DNA of 64,000 nucleotides from Cytophagaceae bacterium (GCA_027486845.1 JAIXOL010000024.1:62001-126000), one strand, 5' to 3'. Positions 17,226 through 28,476 are shown, numbered from the stretch's first letter. The notes: generated from the letters alone by a model not told the origin. A program made the numbers and translations.

Positions 17226-19013
17226 TTACTTTACATTCCCACCATCCACTTCCTGATGTTTCCAAAGTTCTTGAAAAATTGAATTCTTAGCTTTCAAAGC
17301 CTCAAAAGTACCTTCGGCAACAACTTTTCCTTGATTAAGAACATATACATAATCGAAGTATCGCAATAAATGCAAGCGATTCAGCGAAGAAATAACTGCT
17401 TTTTGGACGAAAATTTCAAATAACTGCTCATAAATCAACGCCTCGGTTTTTGGGTCAACACTGCTCGTTGGTTCATCCATCAGTACCACTTCGCTGGTTT
17501 GAGCCGCCAAAATTCCACGAGCCAAAGCCAAACGCTGTTTTTGACCACCCGAAAGATTAACACCCTTTTCTTGAATGCTTGACTCTAAACCATTCGGTGA
17601 CTTTCTGGCCGTATCAGCAAAATAGGCTTCTTCACAAACTTTCCAAACGGCTTCCTCAAATGGCAGTCCAAGTGTAATATTATAGCGAATTGTATTCTCA
17701 AAAATCTCTGGTTCTTCTGGAAAAAGCGTCACGGTTTCATTAAGTGTAGCAACCTGAAACGATTGTCCATCAACCTCAAATTTCAAACTTGTTTCTGACT
17801 CATAAAGTCCTCTCAACAAAGCCAAAAGTGTACTTTTTCCACTACCGCTTTCACCGATAAAAGCAATCTTTTTCCCTCGCTCAATTTTTATCGAAATATC
17901 GTGCAAACTCTGTGGTGCGTGACCTTCATCATATAAATCTCGGTGCGAAAAACTCAGATTTTCAATCTTTATTTGCTTCCAATTCCTAGGCAAAGTTTCA
18001 ACCGTCTCAGGACGGTGACTACTGGCATAATCTTCATTTATCGAACGAGCGGTTTGTACATCAGTATTGTACTGCACAATTTCGGTATATTGCCAAGCCA
18101 CATCATGGAAAACACTCGTAAACTGATTCACAAAACCCAAAAGCGTGACTAGTCCACCCACATAAAAAACCTTATTTGGCTCATAGTTTTGATAAACGTA
18201 ACCGAGCGTAATGACCACGTAGGTAAGCCACACCAGCATTTCAGCCGTAAACCATTTCCATTCATTTATCACCACATTTTTGCGGAATGGTGGAAATAAA
18301 TCTTTCACCTTTGCCATCAAACCCGACTCCATACTTTTCTCTAAACGCAAAGTAATGACCGTAATGATATTTGAAAGACTATCAAAAAGTGTAGAAGAGA
18401 TTGTATGTTCCTTTTCGTTGACTTCTTCAAGGGTTTTGATGAAAGGTTTATCGAATTTAAAAATCACCCATATCGTAAAAAAGCCAATAAGAATGCCAAT
18501 TCCACCATAAAGAGGCGAAAAATAGAGCATCGCACCAAACGAAAAGATAAATTTTGAAAGTGCATGCAAAAACATAAAGCCATTTTGAAAGAAATTTTTA
18601 AGTGCTTCGTAAGCCTTACGAATTCGGTTGATAGTTGAACCGCTGTGATGGTCTTGGTGCCATTTTACGGGCAAATGCAAGACTTGGTGGTACATTTCCT
18701 GCAAGAAATTTCTACTCAAATTAAAGGCCAATTGACGCTCCATCACACGGGCGGGGCCATGGAAAGTCCATTCAAAAAACTTCAAACCCAAATACCCCAA
18801 GGCATACCAAATCGTATATTTGATAGTATGTTGACCATCTTGCTGAATTTTATTGATAAACCACCCAAACAAAATCGGATTCAATGAAAAAATGACATTG
18901 GCTACCGCAAACATGGCGTAAATCAGTAAATAGCGTTTTCGCTCATGCTTGGCATACTTCCATGCCGTTTGAAGTAATGAAATATATGGATTTTTCGATG
19001 TTTTCACCTGCAT
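17226..19013 (-). CDS. ABC transporter, fused membrane and ATPase domains (exporter type)
   Basis: About 595 residues from the preferred ATG at 19013; the frame is open 26 codons further upstream with a basic stretch that lacks family likeness. The N-terminal half is a six-helix exporter-type membrane domain (helices start near residues 30, 70, 150, 250). The C-terminal half is a nucleotide-binding domain with Walker A GESGSGKST, signature LSGGQKQR, Walker B VVLMDEPTSS and a switch region where the usual His of the H-loop appears to be replaced (SSLNRLHLLRYFD). Such half-transporters act as dimers and export lipids, peptides or drugs; the substrate is unknown. It is divergent from the HTCS regulator gene. 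The odd H-loop is noted, activity remains likely. Confidence 0.85.
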   Translation of the reverse strand: MQVKTSKNPYISLLQTAWKYAKHERKRYLLIYAMFAVANVIFSLNPILFGWFINKIQQDGQHTIKYTIWYALGYLGLKFFEWTFHGPARVMERQLAFNLSRNFLQEMYHQVLHLPVKWHQDHHSGSTINRIRKAYEALKNFFQNGFMFLHALSKFIFSFGAMLYFSPLYGGIGILIGFFTIWVIFKFDKPFIKTLEEVNEKEHTISSTLFDSLSNIITVITLRLEKSMESGLMAKVKDLFPPFRKNVVINEWKWFTAEMLVWLTYVVITLGYVYQNYEPNKVFYVGGLVTLLGFVNQFTSVFHDVAWQYTEIVQYNTDVQTARSINEDYASSHRPETVETLPRNWKQIKIENLSFSHRDLYDEGHAPQSLHDISIKIERGKKIAFIGESGSGKSTLLALLRGLYESETSLKFEVDGQSFQVATLNETVTLFPEEPEIFENTIRYNITLGLPFEEAVWKVCEEAYFADTARKSPNGLESSIQEKGVNLSGGQKQRLALARGILAAQTSEVVLMDEPTSSVDPKTEALIYEQLFEIFVQKAVISSLNRLHLLRYFDYVYVLNQGKVVAEGTFEALKAKNSIFQELWKHQEVDGGNVK

Positions 19014-19244
19014 AGCTTTTCTTAATCTTCGTTCTACACTTCTTCGGGTATTCGACCACAATTTACTGCATTTTAATCGCTCATAAAACATTAGTTTCTC
19101 ATTCTCCCAATTTTGGGTAAGAAATCATTTGAAACTCATATGGTAGTATTTACCTTTACTGAATTAATTTTTAGTTTTTCAGCACTTTTTTGAAAAATAA
19201 AGTATAAATTTCTAACAGTTTATTCTTATCTAAAATACAGCATT

Positions 19245-22200
19245 ATGAAAAATATCATCTTGATAATTGTTTTATTTTTGGTTTTCGAGCCATCAATCGG
19301 ACAACAAAAAGAATATAATTTCATAAATTTCAGTAGCAAAGACGGGCTTGCTTCTAACACTACTAACGCTATCTTGAAAGACAAATACGGCTTTATGTGG
19401 TTTGGTACCGAAAATGGCCTTAATAAATTTGATGGTCAAAAAATTACCCTCTACAAACATCAAGAAAACGATAGCACGAATATTGGTATTGGCTCTGTAA
19501 TGGGAATTGTCGAAGACAAAAACGGCAATTTATGGGTAGGCACAAATATCACGCTTTCGATGTATAATAGAAGTTTGGATAATTTTACGAATTATGATTT
19601 TTCAAAGTATGGCTGGATTCGAAGTTTATGTGCTGACCATCTTGGCAATATTTGGGTTGGAACTTACACAGGCTTATATTATTTCAACACAAAAACTAAA
19701 AAAATAAAATCGTATAAAGCACAACCAAATGATATTAATCAACTAAACTCGGGGCTAATACTTAGTATTTTTGAAGATTCTAAATACAATATTTGGGTGG
19801 GTACGAAGGTGGGGCTACATCTTTTCAAACCTCAAACCGAAACTTTTCAAAGATTTCTACACAGTGAAAATGACCCCAAATCAATTTCAGACAATGTAGT
19901 TCGGACGATTGTCGAAGATAAAAATGGAAATCTTTGGATAGGTACTGACATTGGTGGCCTAAACGTCATGAATCCGAACAATTTTACGTTTAGTTGTTTC
20001 AAAAAAGTCGAAAACGATGAAAAAAAACTAAGTAGCAATCGAATATTCAAAATCGCTTTTGATAATAACAATAAATTATGGCTTGGTACAGAATTGGGAG
20101 TAAACATTTTTGATATTTCGACAGGACAAGTTGAAAGAATTAAAAGTTCGTCATTCAATAAATACAACTTGTTTGGTGGGTTTGTGGGTTATTCCATCAA
20201 AGATATTTATATCGACAAAGCAGGTATTTATTGGGTGAGTTCGTTTCAGAGTGGTATCAATAAATACGATAGTAATTTGGCCTTTTTCAATTACAAATCA
20301 TACTCACCATTCGATGCTAAAGGGCTTAGTTCTTCGTCTATCACATCATTCACCGAAGGTACTTCGGGCAATATTTATGTAGGCACTGATGGAGGTGGAC
20401 TTCATTTATTCGACCGAAAAGCCAATACCATTAGGCTAATTTCCGGACAAAACTCACTAAGCGATAAAAGTACAGTTTTAGCACTTGAAAAAAAACAAAA
20501 TATACTTTGGGTCGGAACTTACAGTCATGGTTTGTTTGGTATTGACCTTAGCAATAATAGTGTAAAATATACCCAATCAATCAAAGAAAACACGAATAAC
20601 GGTGTTTTAGTACCCATCAACTGCATAAAAGCCGATAAAAGTGGACATTTATGGCTGGGAACGAACGGAAATGGTGTATATCGCTTTAATCAACTGACGG
20701 GCGAATTGATTCCTTTTGAAAAGCTCATTCATCCAAAATACAAAAATAAGTTAAATCTTAATGGCTTTATTAATTGCATAATTGAAGATAAAGCAGGTAA
20801 TATCTGGATTGGCTCGAACGGAAATGGCATAGCCGTTTTTGACCCTGTGAACAGTGATATAAAGATGTTCAACCATACCAATAGTGAATTGCCGATTGAT
20901 AAAGTACTAACGATTTTTTCAGACCGTGAAGGCAAGATTTGGGTGGGAGTTTTGGGCGGAGGCTTGTGTTTGTTTAATCCAAAAACAAATAAATTTCAGC
21001 AATTCTACGAAAATAACCTATTCTCTAATAACCTAATTTTCAAGATTTTAGAAGACGATTCTGGTAAACTTTGGCTTAGTACCCAAAAAGGAATTTCGGT
21101 GTTTGACCCAATCAAAAAAAAATTCAAAAACTATATTCATCAAAATGGCATCCAACATGGCACTTTCAACATCAATGCAGGGATGAAAACCAGCACTGGC
21201 GAAATGTACTTTGGAGGGCTTGATGGCTTTAATTACTTCAATCCTAAAAATCTTTTTAAGAATATCAATACTCCGCCACTCGTAATAACTGGTCTGAAAA
21301 TCAATAATAAACAAACTAATCCGATTGAAAATTCGGAGATTACCGACCACATTTCGATGGCTAAGGAAATAAACCTCAGCTACAAACAAAACTTTTCGTT
21401 AGACTTCATTGCCTTAAATTATACCGCTCCACACGAAAATCAGTATTCATATATGCTCAAAGGCTTTGATAAAGAGTGGATTAACGTTGGCAATACCACA
21501 ACTGCCGTTTATACCAACCTCGACCCTGGAACATATACATTCAAGCTTAAAGCCCAAAGTGAAGATGGCTCTTGGCAAACTCCCGAAAAAGCTATTAGAA
21601 TCATCGTAAATCCACCATTTTGGCGTACTTATTTTGCATATTTTGTTTATTTGCTCATTTTAGGAATAAGTCTTTGGGCTATACGTCACCGTGGAATTCA
21701 GAAATTGAGAAACGAATTTTCATTAGAACAAGAACGCCGTGAAGTTAAATACTTGATTGAAAGAGAACGTCGTGAAGCAGAACGCAAAATGGAAGTAGAA
21801 CAAATAAAAATCAAGTTTCTGACCAATCTTAGCCACGAGCTAAAAACTCCGCTTACATTAATTCTCAATCCGATTGAGAATCTTTTGAACAACGAAAAAA
21901 ATACCGAAAAACTTGAAATCATTGACATCATCAATCGGAATGCCAAAAGACTCTTAAACCTTGTCAATCAATTACTTGACTTACGCAAAATTGAAGAAAA
22001 CGAGATAAAACTCAACCTCGCTGAAGGAGATATTGTGTCTTTTGCAAAGGAAATTTTCGATTCGTTCAAATATATATCCGAACGCAAACACATTAGTCTT
22101 GATTTTGAAAGTTCGATAAATGACTATAACACAAATTTCGATAAGAATAAGGTAGAGCGAATTTTGATAAATTTGCTCTCGAACGCCATTAAATTTACCA

Positions 22201-23351
22201 ACGAAAACGGAAATGTCTATTGTCAGATTGAATCTGATGATAACAAAGGTATCAAGCTAATCATTGGCGACTCAGGTGTTGGTATTCCCGAAGAGATGCA
22301 AGCCAAGATTTTTGAGCGTTTCTTTCAAATCAACAATAGTACAAATATTCTCAATCAAGGAAGCGGTATTGGCTTATCAATTGCCCAAGAATTTGTCAAG
22401 CTTCACAGTGGCACTATCACGCTCGAAAGTGAAGAAAATATGGGTAGTATTTTTACAGTCTATTTGCCATTTGTTCGCACTACAATCAAATCTGCAGACA
22501 TCAACTCAATAGAAATCATATCGCTTGAAAACCACGAAAACGAAGTCAAACAAAAAGAAACCGAGCAAGTATCAATAAAAAAACCTGTACTATTGATTGT
22601 TGATGATAGTGAAGATCTTAGGGCATATTTGAGAGAAAGCTTAAAATCGAATTACAAAATAATTGAAGCTTCGGATGGCAAACAAGGCTGGCAAAAAACC
22701 CTTGCATCGCATCCCGAAATAATTGTGAGTGATATAAATATGCCAAATATGGATGGTATCATGTTGGTCAAAAAGATAAAAAACGATATTCGTACAAAAC
22801 ATATTCCAGTTGTATTGTTGACTGTTTTAGGGGAAGAAATAGAACAACTAAAAGGACTCGAAACTGGTGCAAACGATTACCTCACGAAGCCATTTAGTTT
22901 GAAATTATTGAATATTAAAATCAATAACCTTCTTAATCTCAATCATACCTTAAAACATATTTACAGCAAGCAAATCAATCTGGATGTGCCAGCCATCGAG
23001 GTAGTTTCGGAAGATGAAAAATTCTTATTGAAAATCGGACGTTTCATCGAAGAGCATATCACTGACTCTGAACTCTCAATCGAAGAACTGAGCCAAAAAA
23101 TGTACATGAGCCGTGGCACACTATACTCAAGAATATTAAGCCTAACTGGCGAAACACCCGTTGAGTATGTACGTTCGTTCAAACTCAAAAAGGCAGTAGA
23201 ACTCCTCGAAAAAAGCGATATGAAAATTTCTCAGATTGGCTATGAAGTTGGGTTCTCAAATCCCAATTATTTTGCTCGTGCTTTCAAAGCCAAATACGGC
23301 ATTTCTCCGACCGAATATATCAATCTAAAACGAGAACCAGCCAAAATATGA
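19245..23351 (+). CDS. Hybrid two-component system regulator (HTCS) of the polysaccharide locus
   Basis: A 1368-residue one-protein sensor and regulator. Order of parts: signal peptide (1-20); periplasmic two-propeller sensor of Reg_prop repeats (repeated NLWVGT/IWIGSNGNG motifs, about 30-690); Y_Y_Y domain (about 695-775); one membrane helix (about 790-811); coiled linker; HisKA with phospho-acceptor His864 in LSHELKTPL; HATPase with NAIKFT, GDSGVGIP and GSGIGLSI; receiver domain with phospho-acceptor Asp1163; AraC-type DNA-binding domain at the C-terminus (GYEVGFSNPNYFARAFK). HTCS proteins bind an oligosaccharide in the periplasm and switch on the adjacent SusC/SusD and hydrolase genes. The location directly upstream of susC fits. 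The signal is therefore likely an oligosaccharide from the locus's own substrate. Confidence 0.95.
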   Translation: MKNIILIIVLFLVFEPSIGQQKEYNFINFSSKDGLASNTTNAILKDKYGFMWFGTENGLNKFDGQKITLYKHQENDSTNIGIGSVMGIVEDKNGNLWVGTNITLSMYNRSLDNFTNYDFSKYGWIRSLCADHLGNIWVGTYTGLYYFNTKTKKIKSYKAQPNDINQLNSGLILSIFEDSKYNIWVGTKVGLHLFKPQTETFQRFLHSENDPKSISDNVVRTIVEDKNGNLWIGTDIGGLNVMNPNNFTFSCFKKVENDEKKLSSNRIFKIAFDNNNKLWLGTELGVNIFDISTGQVERIKSSSFNKYNLFGGFVGYSIKDIYIDKAGIYWVSSFQSGINKYDSNLAFFNYKSYSPFDAKGLSSSSITSFTEGTSGNIYVGTDGGGLHLFDRKANTIRLISGQNSLSDKSTVLALEKKQNILWVGTYSHGLFGIDLSNNSVKYTQSIKENTNNGVLVPINCIKADKSGHLWLGTNGNGVYRFNQLTGELIPFEKLIHPKYKNKLNLNGFINCIIEDKAGNIWIGSNGNGIAVFDPVNSDIKMFNHTNSELPIDKVLTIFSDREGKIWVGVLGGGLCLFNPKTNKFQQFYENNLFSNNLIFKILEDDSGKLWLSTQKGISVFDPIKKKFKNYIHQNGIQHGTFNINAGMKTSTGEMYFGGLDGFNYFNPKNLFKNINTPPLVITGLKINNKQTNPIENSEITDHISMAKEINLSYKQNFSLDFIALNYTAPHENQYSYMLKGFDKEWINVGNTTTAVYTNLDPGTYTFKLKAQSEDGSWQTPEKAIRIIVNPPFWRTYFAYFVYLLILGISLWAIRHRGIQKLRNEFSLEQERREVKYLIERERREAERKMEVEQIKIKFLTNLSHELKTPLTLILNPIENLLNNEKNTEKLEIIDIINRNAKRLLNLVNQLLDLRKIEENEIKLNLAEGDIVSFAKEIFDSFKYISERKHISLDFESSINDYNTNFDKNKVERILINLLSNAIKFTNENGNVYCQIESDDNKGIKLIIGDSGVGIPEEMQAKIFERFFQINNSTNILNQGSGIGLSIAQEFVKLHSGTITLESEENMGSIFTVYLPFVRTTIKSADINSIEIISLENHENEVKQKETEQVSIKKPVLLIVDDSEDLRAYLRESLKSNYKIIEASDGKQGWQKTLASHPEIIVSDINMPNMDGIMLVKKIKNDIRTKHIPVVLLTVLGEEIEQLKGLETGANDYLTKPFSLKLLNIKINNLLNLNHTLKHIYSKQINLDVPAIEVVSEDEKFLLKIGRFIEEHITDSELSIEELSQKMYMSRGTLYSRILSLTGETPVEYVRSFKLKKAVELLEKSDMKISQIGYEVGFSNPNYFARAFKAKYGISPTEYINLKREPAKI

Positions 23352-23485
23352 ATCAATATTTTGTACCCTACTTTGAAGATTTAGTATAATTCGCAGAGAC
23401 TTTGTGTGTATACTTTCTTGACTACCTTTTCTTGCTATTTTTTTCAATATCCTCTTTATTAAATTTCTTTATTCATATTATTAAG

Positions 23486-23526
23486 TGTCAAAATGACATA
23501 TTTTTATCCCTTAAACATTCGGGATA
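23486..23526 (+). promoter_or_regulatory. Two dyads upstream of susC, candidate HTCS operator
   Basis: TGTCA-AAA-TGACA at 23486-23498 and TATCCC / GGGATA arms at 23505-23510 and 23521-23526 lie in the 295-base gap between the HTCS and susC genes. AraC-type domains commonly bind paired sites in this position. No direct proof; no other site is evident in the gap. Confidence 0.3.
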
Positions 23527-23646
23527 TAAAATTGACGATATGTGCTACTTATTTCTTCAAGCATCAACTTACTTTACACCACCAAACAAAGCTTCGTTCT
23601 ATGGAAGTTTAAACTTTTTATAAAAACTATCATATTTCTATTAACT

Positions 23647-26600
23647 ATGAAACAATTTAACAATTCCATTTTACAACGGCACAAAACACAGTACTTCAAG
23701 GTATTCTGCATGTTGCTACTATCGTTTTTTAGTCTTGCTTTACATGCCCAAACCGTAAAAGGTACGGTAAAAACTAAAGCAAATGAGGCTCTGCCAGGAG
23801 CATCGGTTTCGGTGAAAGGAACAAGCAAAGGAACAGTAGCAAATTCTGATGGTAGCTACACTATTATTTGTTCGTCAAACGAAACATTAGTGTTTAGTTC
23901 GATTGGTTATAAAGCTCAAGAGGTTGTAGTAGGCAATAAATCTACGATTGACATGGTGATGGAAGAAGACCAATCTACCCTTAACGAAGTTGTTGTGGTA
24001 GGTTATGGTACTCAGAAAAAAGTGGATTTGACTGGCTCAGTGGCGAGAGTTAATTTAGAGGTACGAGAAGGAGCCCCAAACACCAACATTGCACAGTTTA
24101 TGCAAGGAGCTGTTCCAGGACTCAACGTGGGTGTCGCAACTAATTCAGGTGGTACTCCACCGATTGCGATTAGAGGGCAAACTACTTTGGGCGGTAACAG
24201 AAGCGTATTGATAATCCTTGATGGTATTCAGTACAATGGTTCTTTGTCTTCAATTAACCCAATTGATATTGCTTCAATTGATGTCTTGAAAGATGCAAGT
24301 TCAACGGCAGTTTATGGAGCTCAAGCTGCTAATGGAGTAATTTTAATCACTTCAAAAAAAGGAGGTTACGATAAAAAAACAACTGTTTCGTTTACATCGG
24401 CATACACCACTCAAAATCCGACTGTTGGTGCGACACTGAAACCTTATAATAGAGAACAGTTTTTAAATGCACTCGCCGAAGGTTTTTATGACCAAGCCTA
24501 TTTAGCACCTAATTACACCGAGAGAAATCCAAACTTTGATGTAAGAAGAGTGGTAGATGCTACGATGGCAACTCCAAATCGAACTGAGCTACTGCCAAAT
24601 GACTATAATTGGGCTAATGAAGCAACAAACACAGGCTCAATCATTGAAAACAACCTAAGTATTTCGGGAGGTAGTGGAAAAGCTCAATATTTACTTTCGG
24701 GTAGTTTTGTTGACCAAAAAGGCTATATCGTCAATGATATTTTCAAAAGAAACACTGTTAGAGCGAACCTTGAAATTAGACCTCTAAATTGGTTGAAATT
24801 TGGTTTGGTTTCATCAGGTTCATTTGTAAATCAAGATGGTGCTGAACCAAGTTTTGGAGTTTTAAATATCACATCCCCTTTGTTAGTTCCTTATGATGCT
24901 AATGGAAATGTCATTCCAAATCCTACAAATACGGTTGTTCCAAACCCTTTCAACACCTATTTTGTAGATGATAAAGACCGCAATAATTATCTATTTGCGA
25001 ATGTTTTTGCCGATGTAGATATTCCATTTATTAAAGGGTTAAACTATCGTTTGAACTTTGGAAATAATGGAAGAACTTCTGAGCGATATACTTCAAGTCA
25101 ATTTGAAGGTAATTTGACTGGCCGTGTTAGCAAAAGACTCCAACATTATTATGATTATACCTTAGATAATATTCTTAACTATACCAAAGCTTTCGGTAAA
25201 AATGAAATATCTTCCACCTTGTTATACGGTGCTATCGAACGTAAATTCAATGAAACTTTTGTTGAAGGTGTTGGTTTTTCAAGACTAAATCTAAGTTTTA
25301 ACGAACTCGGAAATGCTGATGTAAGAAATGCGTCTTCAACATCAAACAGACAAGCCCTCGCCTACCAGATGGCAAGAGTAAATTACAAATATGACAATAA
25401 ATATTTGCTAACTGCAACAATTCGCCGTGACGGTTTCTCTGGATTTGCAAAAAATAATAAGACAGCAATATTTCCTACTTTTGCCTTAGGTTGGATTGCC
25501 TCGGAAGAAGCATTTATCAAGAATATTAGTGCGATTGACTTCTTGAAATTCAGAGTGGGTTATGGCGTAGCTGGTAATCAAACACCTGCATTCTCATCTT
25601 TGGCATTAGTTGGAGTTAATCAATCATACATATTCGGAAATGGTGGAGCTACTGCTTTTGGCCAGCAAGTAAATAGTCTTGGTAATGATAATCTAAAGTG
25701 GGAACGTACGGCTGGATTGAACGTTGGTTTAGAGTTTGGGCTATTTAAAAGCAGATTGTCTGGAACTTTAGAATACTACAATAACCAAACTTATGATTTG
25801 CTTTTTAGTGTGCCATTACCGAATTTAACTGGATTTAGTAATATCCAATCAAATGTTGGTCAATTAAGCAATAAAGGATTTGAAGCAACAATTAATTATG
25901 ATGTATTTAAAGGAAAAAACTTCAAGTGGAATACTTCGTTCAACTTGTGGGGAAATGCCAATAAAATTGTAAAGTTAACTGGGGCTGATAATAACAAAGA
26001 TGGAATTGAAGATGACATCGTAGCTACTGGTACAGGTGGTTTGTATATTGGAAAAAGTATTAATTCAATATTTGACTATCAAGCAAACGGCATTTATCAA
26101 CTAAACGAAGAAAGACTTCCTGGTTTTCAATTGGGTGGATATAAAGTAGTTGACCAAAACGGAGACAAAGATATTAATGCTATAGATAGAGCGTTTTTAG
26201 GCACATTAGAGCCTAAGTTTAGAATGAGCTGGCAAAACAATTTTACCTACAAACAATTCTCACTTAATGTTTTCTTTAATTCGATTCAAGGTGGTAAAGA
26301 TGGATTCCTAACGGGTGGAAATTTTGTAAATGGATCGTTCGTTACAAACACTCGTACATATTTTAGAGATGATAATGCCATCAGAAATAATGACCTTGTT
26401 GGTCTTGATTACTGGTCGCCTTCAAATCCTGATGGAAAATATGCGAGAGTAATCACTGGCACAAGGTCTAAAGTAGAACCTACATTATATGAAAAGCGTA
26501 ATTTTATCAGATTACAGGATGTTACTTTCTCTTATGAATTACCAAGTGAAATTCTCAAAAAAATCAAAGCTGACAGAATAAACTTCTACGTTAGTGGTAA

Positions 26601-26718
26601 AAACCTTTTAACATTTACAAAGTTTGATGGTTGGGACCCCGAGACTGGTCAAGGTATGATTACTGATGGAAGACCAGTTCTTCTAGGATTCACAGGTGGT
26701 CTTATGCTTACATTCTAA
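23647..26718 (+). CDS. SusC/RagA-family TonB-linked outer membrane protein
   Basis: A 1023-residue outer-membrane transporter for oligosaccharides. The ATG at 23647 precedes a signal peptide ending at LALHAQ; the longer frame adds 35 residues without sense. Next come the carboxypeptidase-like domain (KGTVKTKANEALPGASV), the TonB-box region with EVVVVGYGTQKK, the plug domain with SIDVLKDASSTAVYGAQAANGVI and a C-terminal beta-barrel ending in aromatic Phe. SusC forms the channel beneath the SusD lid and takes up glycan fragments with energy from TonB. It is followed 23 bases later by susD, and preceded by the HTCS gene, so it is the core of a polysaccharide utilisation locus. Confidence 0.96.
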   Translation: MKQFNNSILQRHKTQYFKVFCMLLLSFFSLALHAQTVKGTVKTKANEALPGASVSVKGTSKGTVANSDGSYTIICSSNETLVFSSIGYKAQEVVVGNKSTIDMVMEEDQSTLNEVVVVGYGTQKKVDLTGSVARVNLEVREGAPNTNIAQFMQGAVPGLNVGVATNSGGTPPIAIRGQTTLGGNRSVLIILDGIQYNGSLSSINPIDIASIDVLKDASSTAVYGAQAANGVILITSKKGGYDKKTTVSFTSAYTTQNPTVGATLKPYNREQFLNALAEGFYDQAYLAPNYTERNPNFDVRRVVDATMATPNRTELLPNDYNWANEATNTGSIIENNLSISGGSGKAQYLLSGSFVDQKGYIVNDIFKRNTVRANLEIRPLNWLKFGLVSSGSFVNQDGAEPSFGVLNITSPLLVPYDANGNVIPNPTNTVVPNPFNTYFVDDKDRNNYLFANVFADVDIPFIKGLNYRLNFGNNGRTSERYTSSQFEGNLTGRVSKRLQHYYDYTLDNILNYTKAFGKNEISSTLLYGAIERKFNETFVEGVGFSRLNLSFNELGNADVRNASSTSNRQALAYQMARVNYKYDNKYLLTATIRRDGFSGFAKNNKTAIFPTFALGWIASEEAFIKNISAIDFLKFRVGYGVAGNQTPAFSSLALVGVNQSYIFGNGGATAFGQQVNSLGNDNLKWERTAGLNVGLEFGLFKSRLSGTLEYYNNQTYDLLFSVPLPNLTGFSNIQSNVGQLSNKGFEATINYDVFKGKNFKWNTSFNLWGNANKIVKLTGADNNKDGIEDDIVATGTGGLYIGKSINSIFDYQANGIYQLNEERLPGFQLGGYKVVDQNGDKDINAIDRAFLGTLEPKFRMSWQNNFTYKQFSLNVFFNSIQGGKDGFLTGGNFVNGSFVTNTRTYFRDDNAIRNNDLVGLDYWSPSNPDGKYARVITGTRSKVEPTLYEKRNFIRLQDVTFSYELPSEILKKIKADRINFYVSGKNLLTFTKFDGWDPETGQGMITDGRPVLLGFTGGLMLTF

Positions 26719-26741
26719 TTGTTAAATTCTAATTCAAAAAA

Positions 26742-28445
26742 ATGAAAAATATATATAAAATTTTGTTGGGACTCACGCTGTGTTTGACAACAATTTCATG
26801 CGAAAAAACTTTCCTTGACGAAAAAAGTGAGAGTAGTTTAACCCCCGAAAATGCGTTTAATTCAAATAAGGATTTTGAAGCATCAATAAATAATCTTTAC
26901 CGATTAGTACGTCAAGAATTATATTCTCGAAACGATTTCCAGCCTTGGGATTATGCTTACAGAACCGATATTGGCTTTCCAATAACGGCCTCTGCACCTA
27001 ATCTTAGTGCCGATTATAATGCAGTGAACGGTTTTTCAAATGGTCACTGGAATCCATATTTTAAAATTATAGCCGAGGCAAACACAATCATTGGCAGAGT
27101 ACCTACATCAAAACTTACTGATGCACAAAAAAAAGAATATGAAGCACAGGGTCGTTTTTTTAGAGCATTTGCTTATCGTTGTTTAGCATATCTTTACGGT
27201 GGTGTACCGTTGATTTTAGAAGAGGTAAAAGCACCAAAAATTGATTTTGTAAGGGCAACACGTAAAGAAGTTTATGCTCAAGTTATTACCGATTTAAAAT
27301 TTGCAGCCGAAAACCTAAAGGCCATCACTGCCGTAAAAGATGGTCAAATATCGAATTTGGTCGCACAGCATTACCTTTCTGAAGTTTACATTGCTGACGG
27401 CCAATTTCAAAACGCTGTAACTGCCGCTGATGTAGTTATAAATAATTCTACCGTAAGATTGATGACAAACCGATTCGGTAGCCGCCGTACCGAAACTCCA
27501 GGTGACGTTTATTGGGATTTATTCCGTGCCAATAATCAAAACAGAGCGGGAAACACAAATACTGAAGGTCTTTGGGTGATACAGTTAGAGCCTGACACCC
27601 CAGGAGGTACTTCGCCAACAACTGTCGGTTTCTTAAATGAAAATGCGTTTCTTTTTGAGCGTGTACACGCTCCTTTACTTAGAGATTTAAGAATTAACGG
27701 TGTTTCACCTTTCAACTGGCCAATTGGTGATTATTCAGGTGGTAGAGGCGTGGGTTTCTTAGCTCCATCAAAATATTTCATTGATAATGCTTATGATGAC
27801 CCAACAAATGACATCAGAAATGCCAATCACAACTTTGTAAGAAAGTTTAGAGCTAATAATCTAAGTAGCCCACTATTTGGAAGAGAAATTGATTTTGCAA
27901 ATATCCCTGCTGGAACAACAGGTGTAAACGGTGTAAGAGTTAATTCTGGAGTGAGCGATAGAGCCATATATCCATATCAAACAAAATGTACTGACCCATT
28001 TGGTCATCCAGCAGGATTGTTGGCGGGTACTGACTCAAGATACCCATTGCTACTAAAAAGTGGTGCTGGTGCAACGTATCAAGACCAATATTTGGTACGT
28101 TTAGCTGAGACATACCTACTTAGAGCAGAAGCAAACTTGGGATTAAATAAATTAGATGCGGCAACGGCTGATATAAATGTGGTTCGTTCGAGAGCAAAAG
28201 CAAAAGCCGTAACTCCATCTGAGGTTAACATTGATTACATTTTAGATGAACGCATCAGAGAATTTGGTTTTGAAGAAAAACGTATGTTTACCTTGATGCG
28301 TCTGGGAAAATGGGCAGAAAGAGTAAGAAAATGTAATCCTTTCTATGCCTCGCAAGTAAGAGATACTTATAATCTGTGGCCAATTCCACAAGGTGAAATC
28401 GACCGTAATAGTGGTGCAGTTTTAGCACAAAACCCTGGTTATTAA
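26742..28445 (+). CDS. SusD/RagB-family surface glycan-binding lipoprotein
   Basis: A 567-residue lipoprotein with lipobox TISC (Cys about residue 20) after a hydrophobic signal. It has the SusD pattern: an N-terminal TPR-like region beginning FLDEKSESSLTPENAF, the RFFRAFAYRCLAYLYGGVPL segment, and a C-terminal block with YLVRLAETYLLRAEANLG and the IREFGFEEKRMFTLMRLGKW region. SusD covers the SusC pore and captures glycan at the cell surface. It is cotranscribed with susC. A terminator follows at 28477-28508, before the hydrolase genes. Confidence 0.96.
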   Translation: MKNIYKILLGLTLCLTTISCEKTFLDEKSESSLTPENAFNSNKDFEASINNLYRLVRQELYSRNDFQPWDYAYRTDIGFPITASAPNLSADYNAVNGFSNGHWNPYFKIIAEANTIIGRVPTSKLTDAQKKEYEAQGRFFRAFAYRCLAYLYGGVPLILEEVKAPKIDFVRATRKEVYAQVITDLKFAAENLKAITAVKDGQISNLVAQHYLSEVYIADGQFQNAVTAADVVINNSTVRLMTNRFGSRRTETPGDVYWDLFRANNQNRAGNTNTEGLWVIQLEPDTPGGTSPTTVGFLNENAFLFERVHAPLLRDLRINGVSPFNWPIGDYSGGRGVGFLAPSKYFIDNAYDDPTNDIRNANHNFVRKFRANNLSSPLFGREIDFANIPAGTTGVNGVRVNSGVSDRAIYPYQTKCTDPFGHPAGLLAGTDSRYPLLLKSGAGATYQDQYLVRLAETYLLRAEANLGLNKLDAATADINVVRSRAKAKAVTPSEVNIDYILDERIREFGFEEKRMFTLMRLGKWAERVRKCNPFYASQVRDTYNLWPIPQGEIDRNSGAVLAQNPGY

Positions 28446-28476
28446 CAAATTTAGGTTAAAAAATGTGATGAAATAC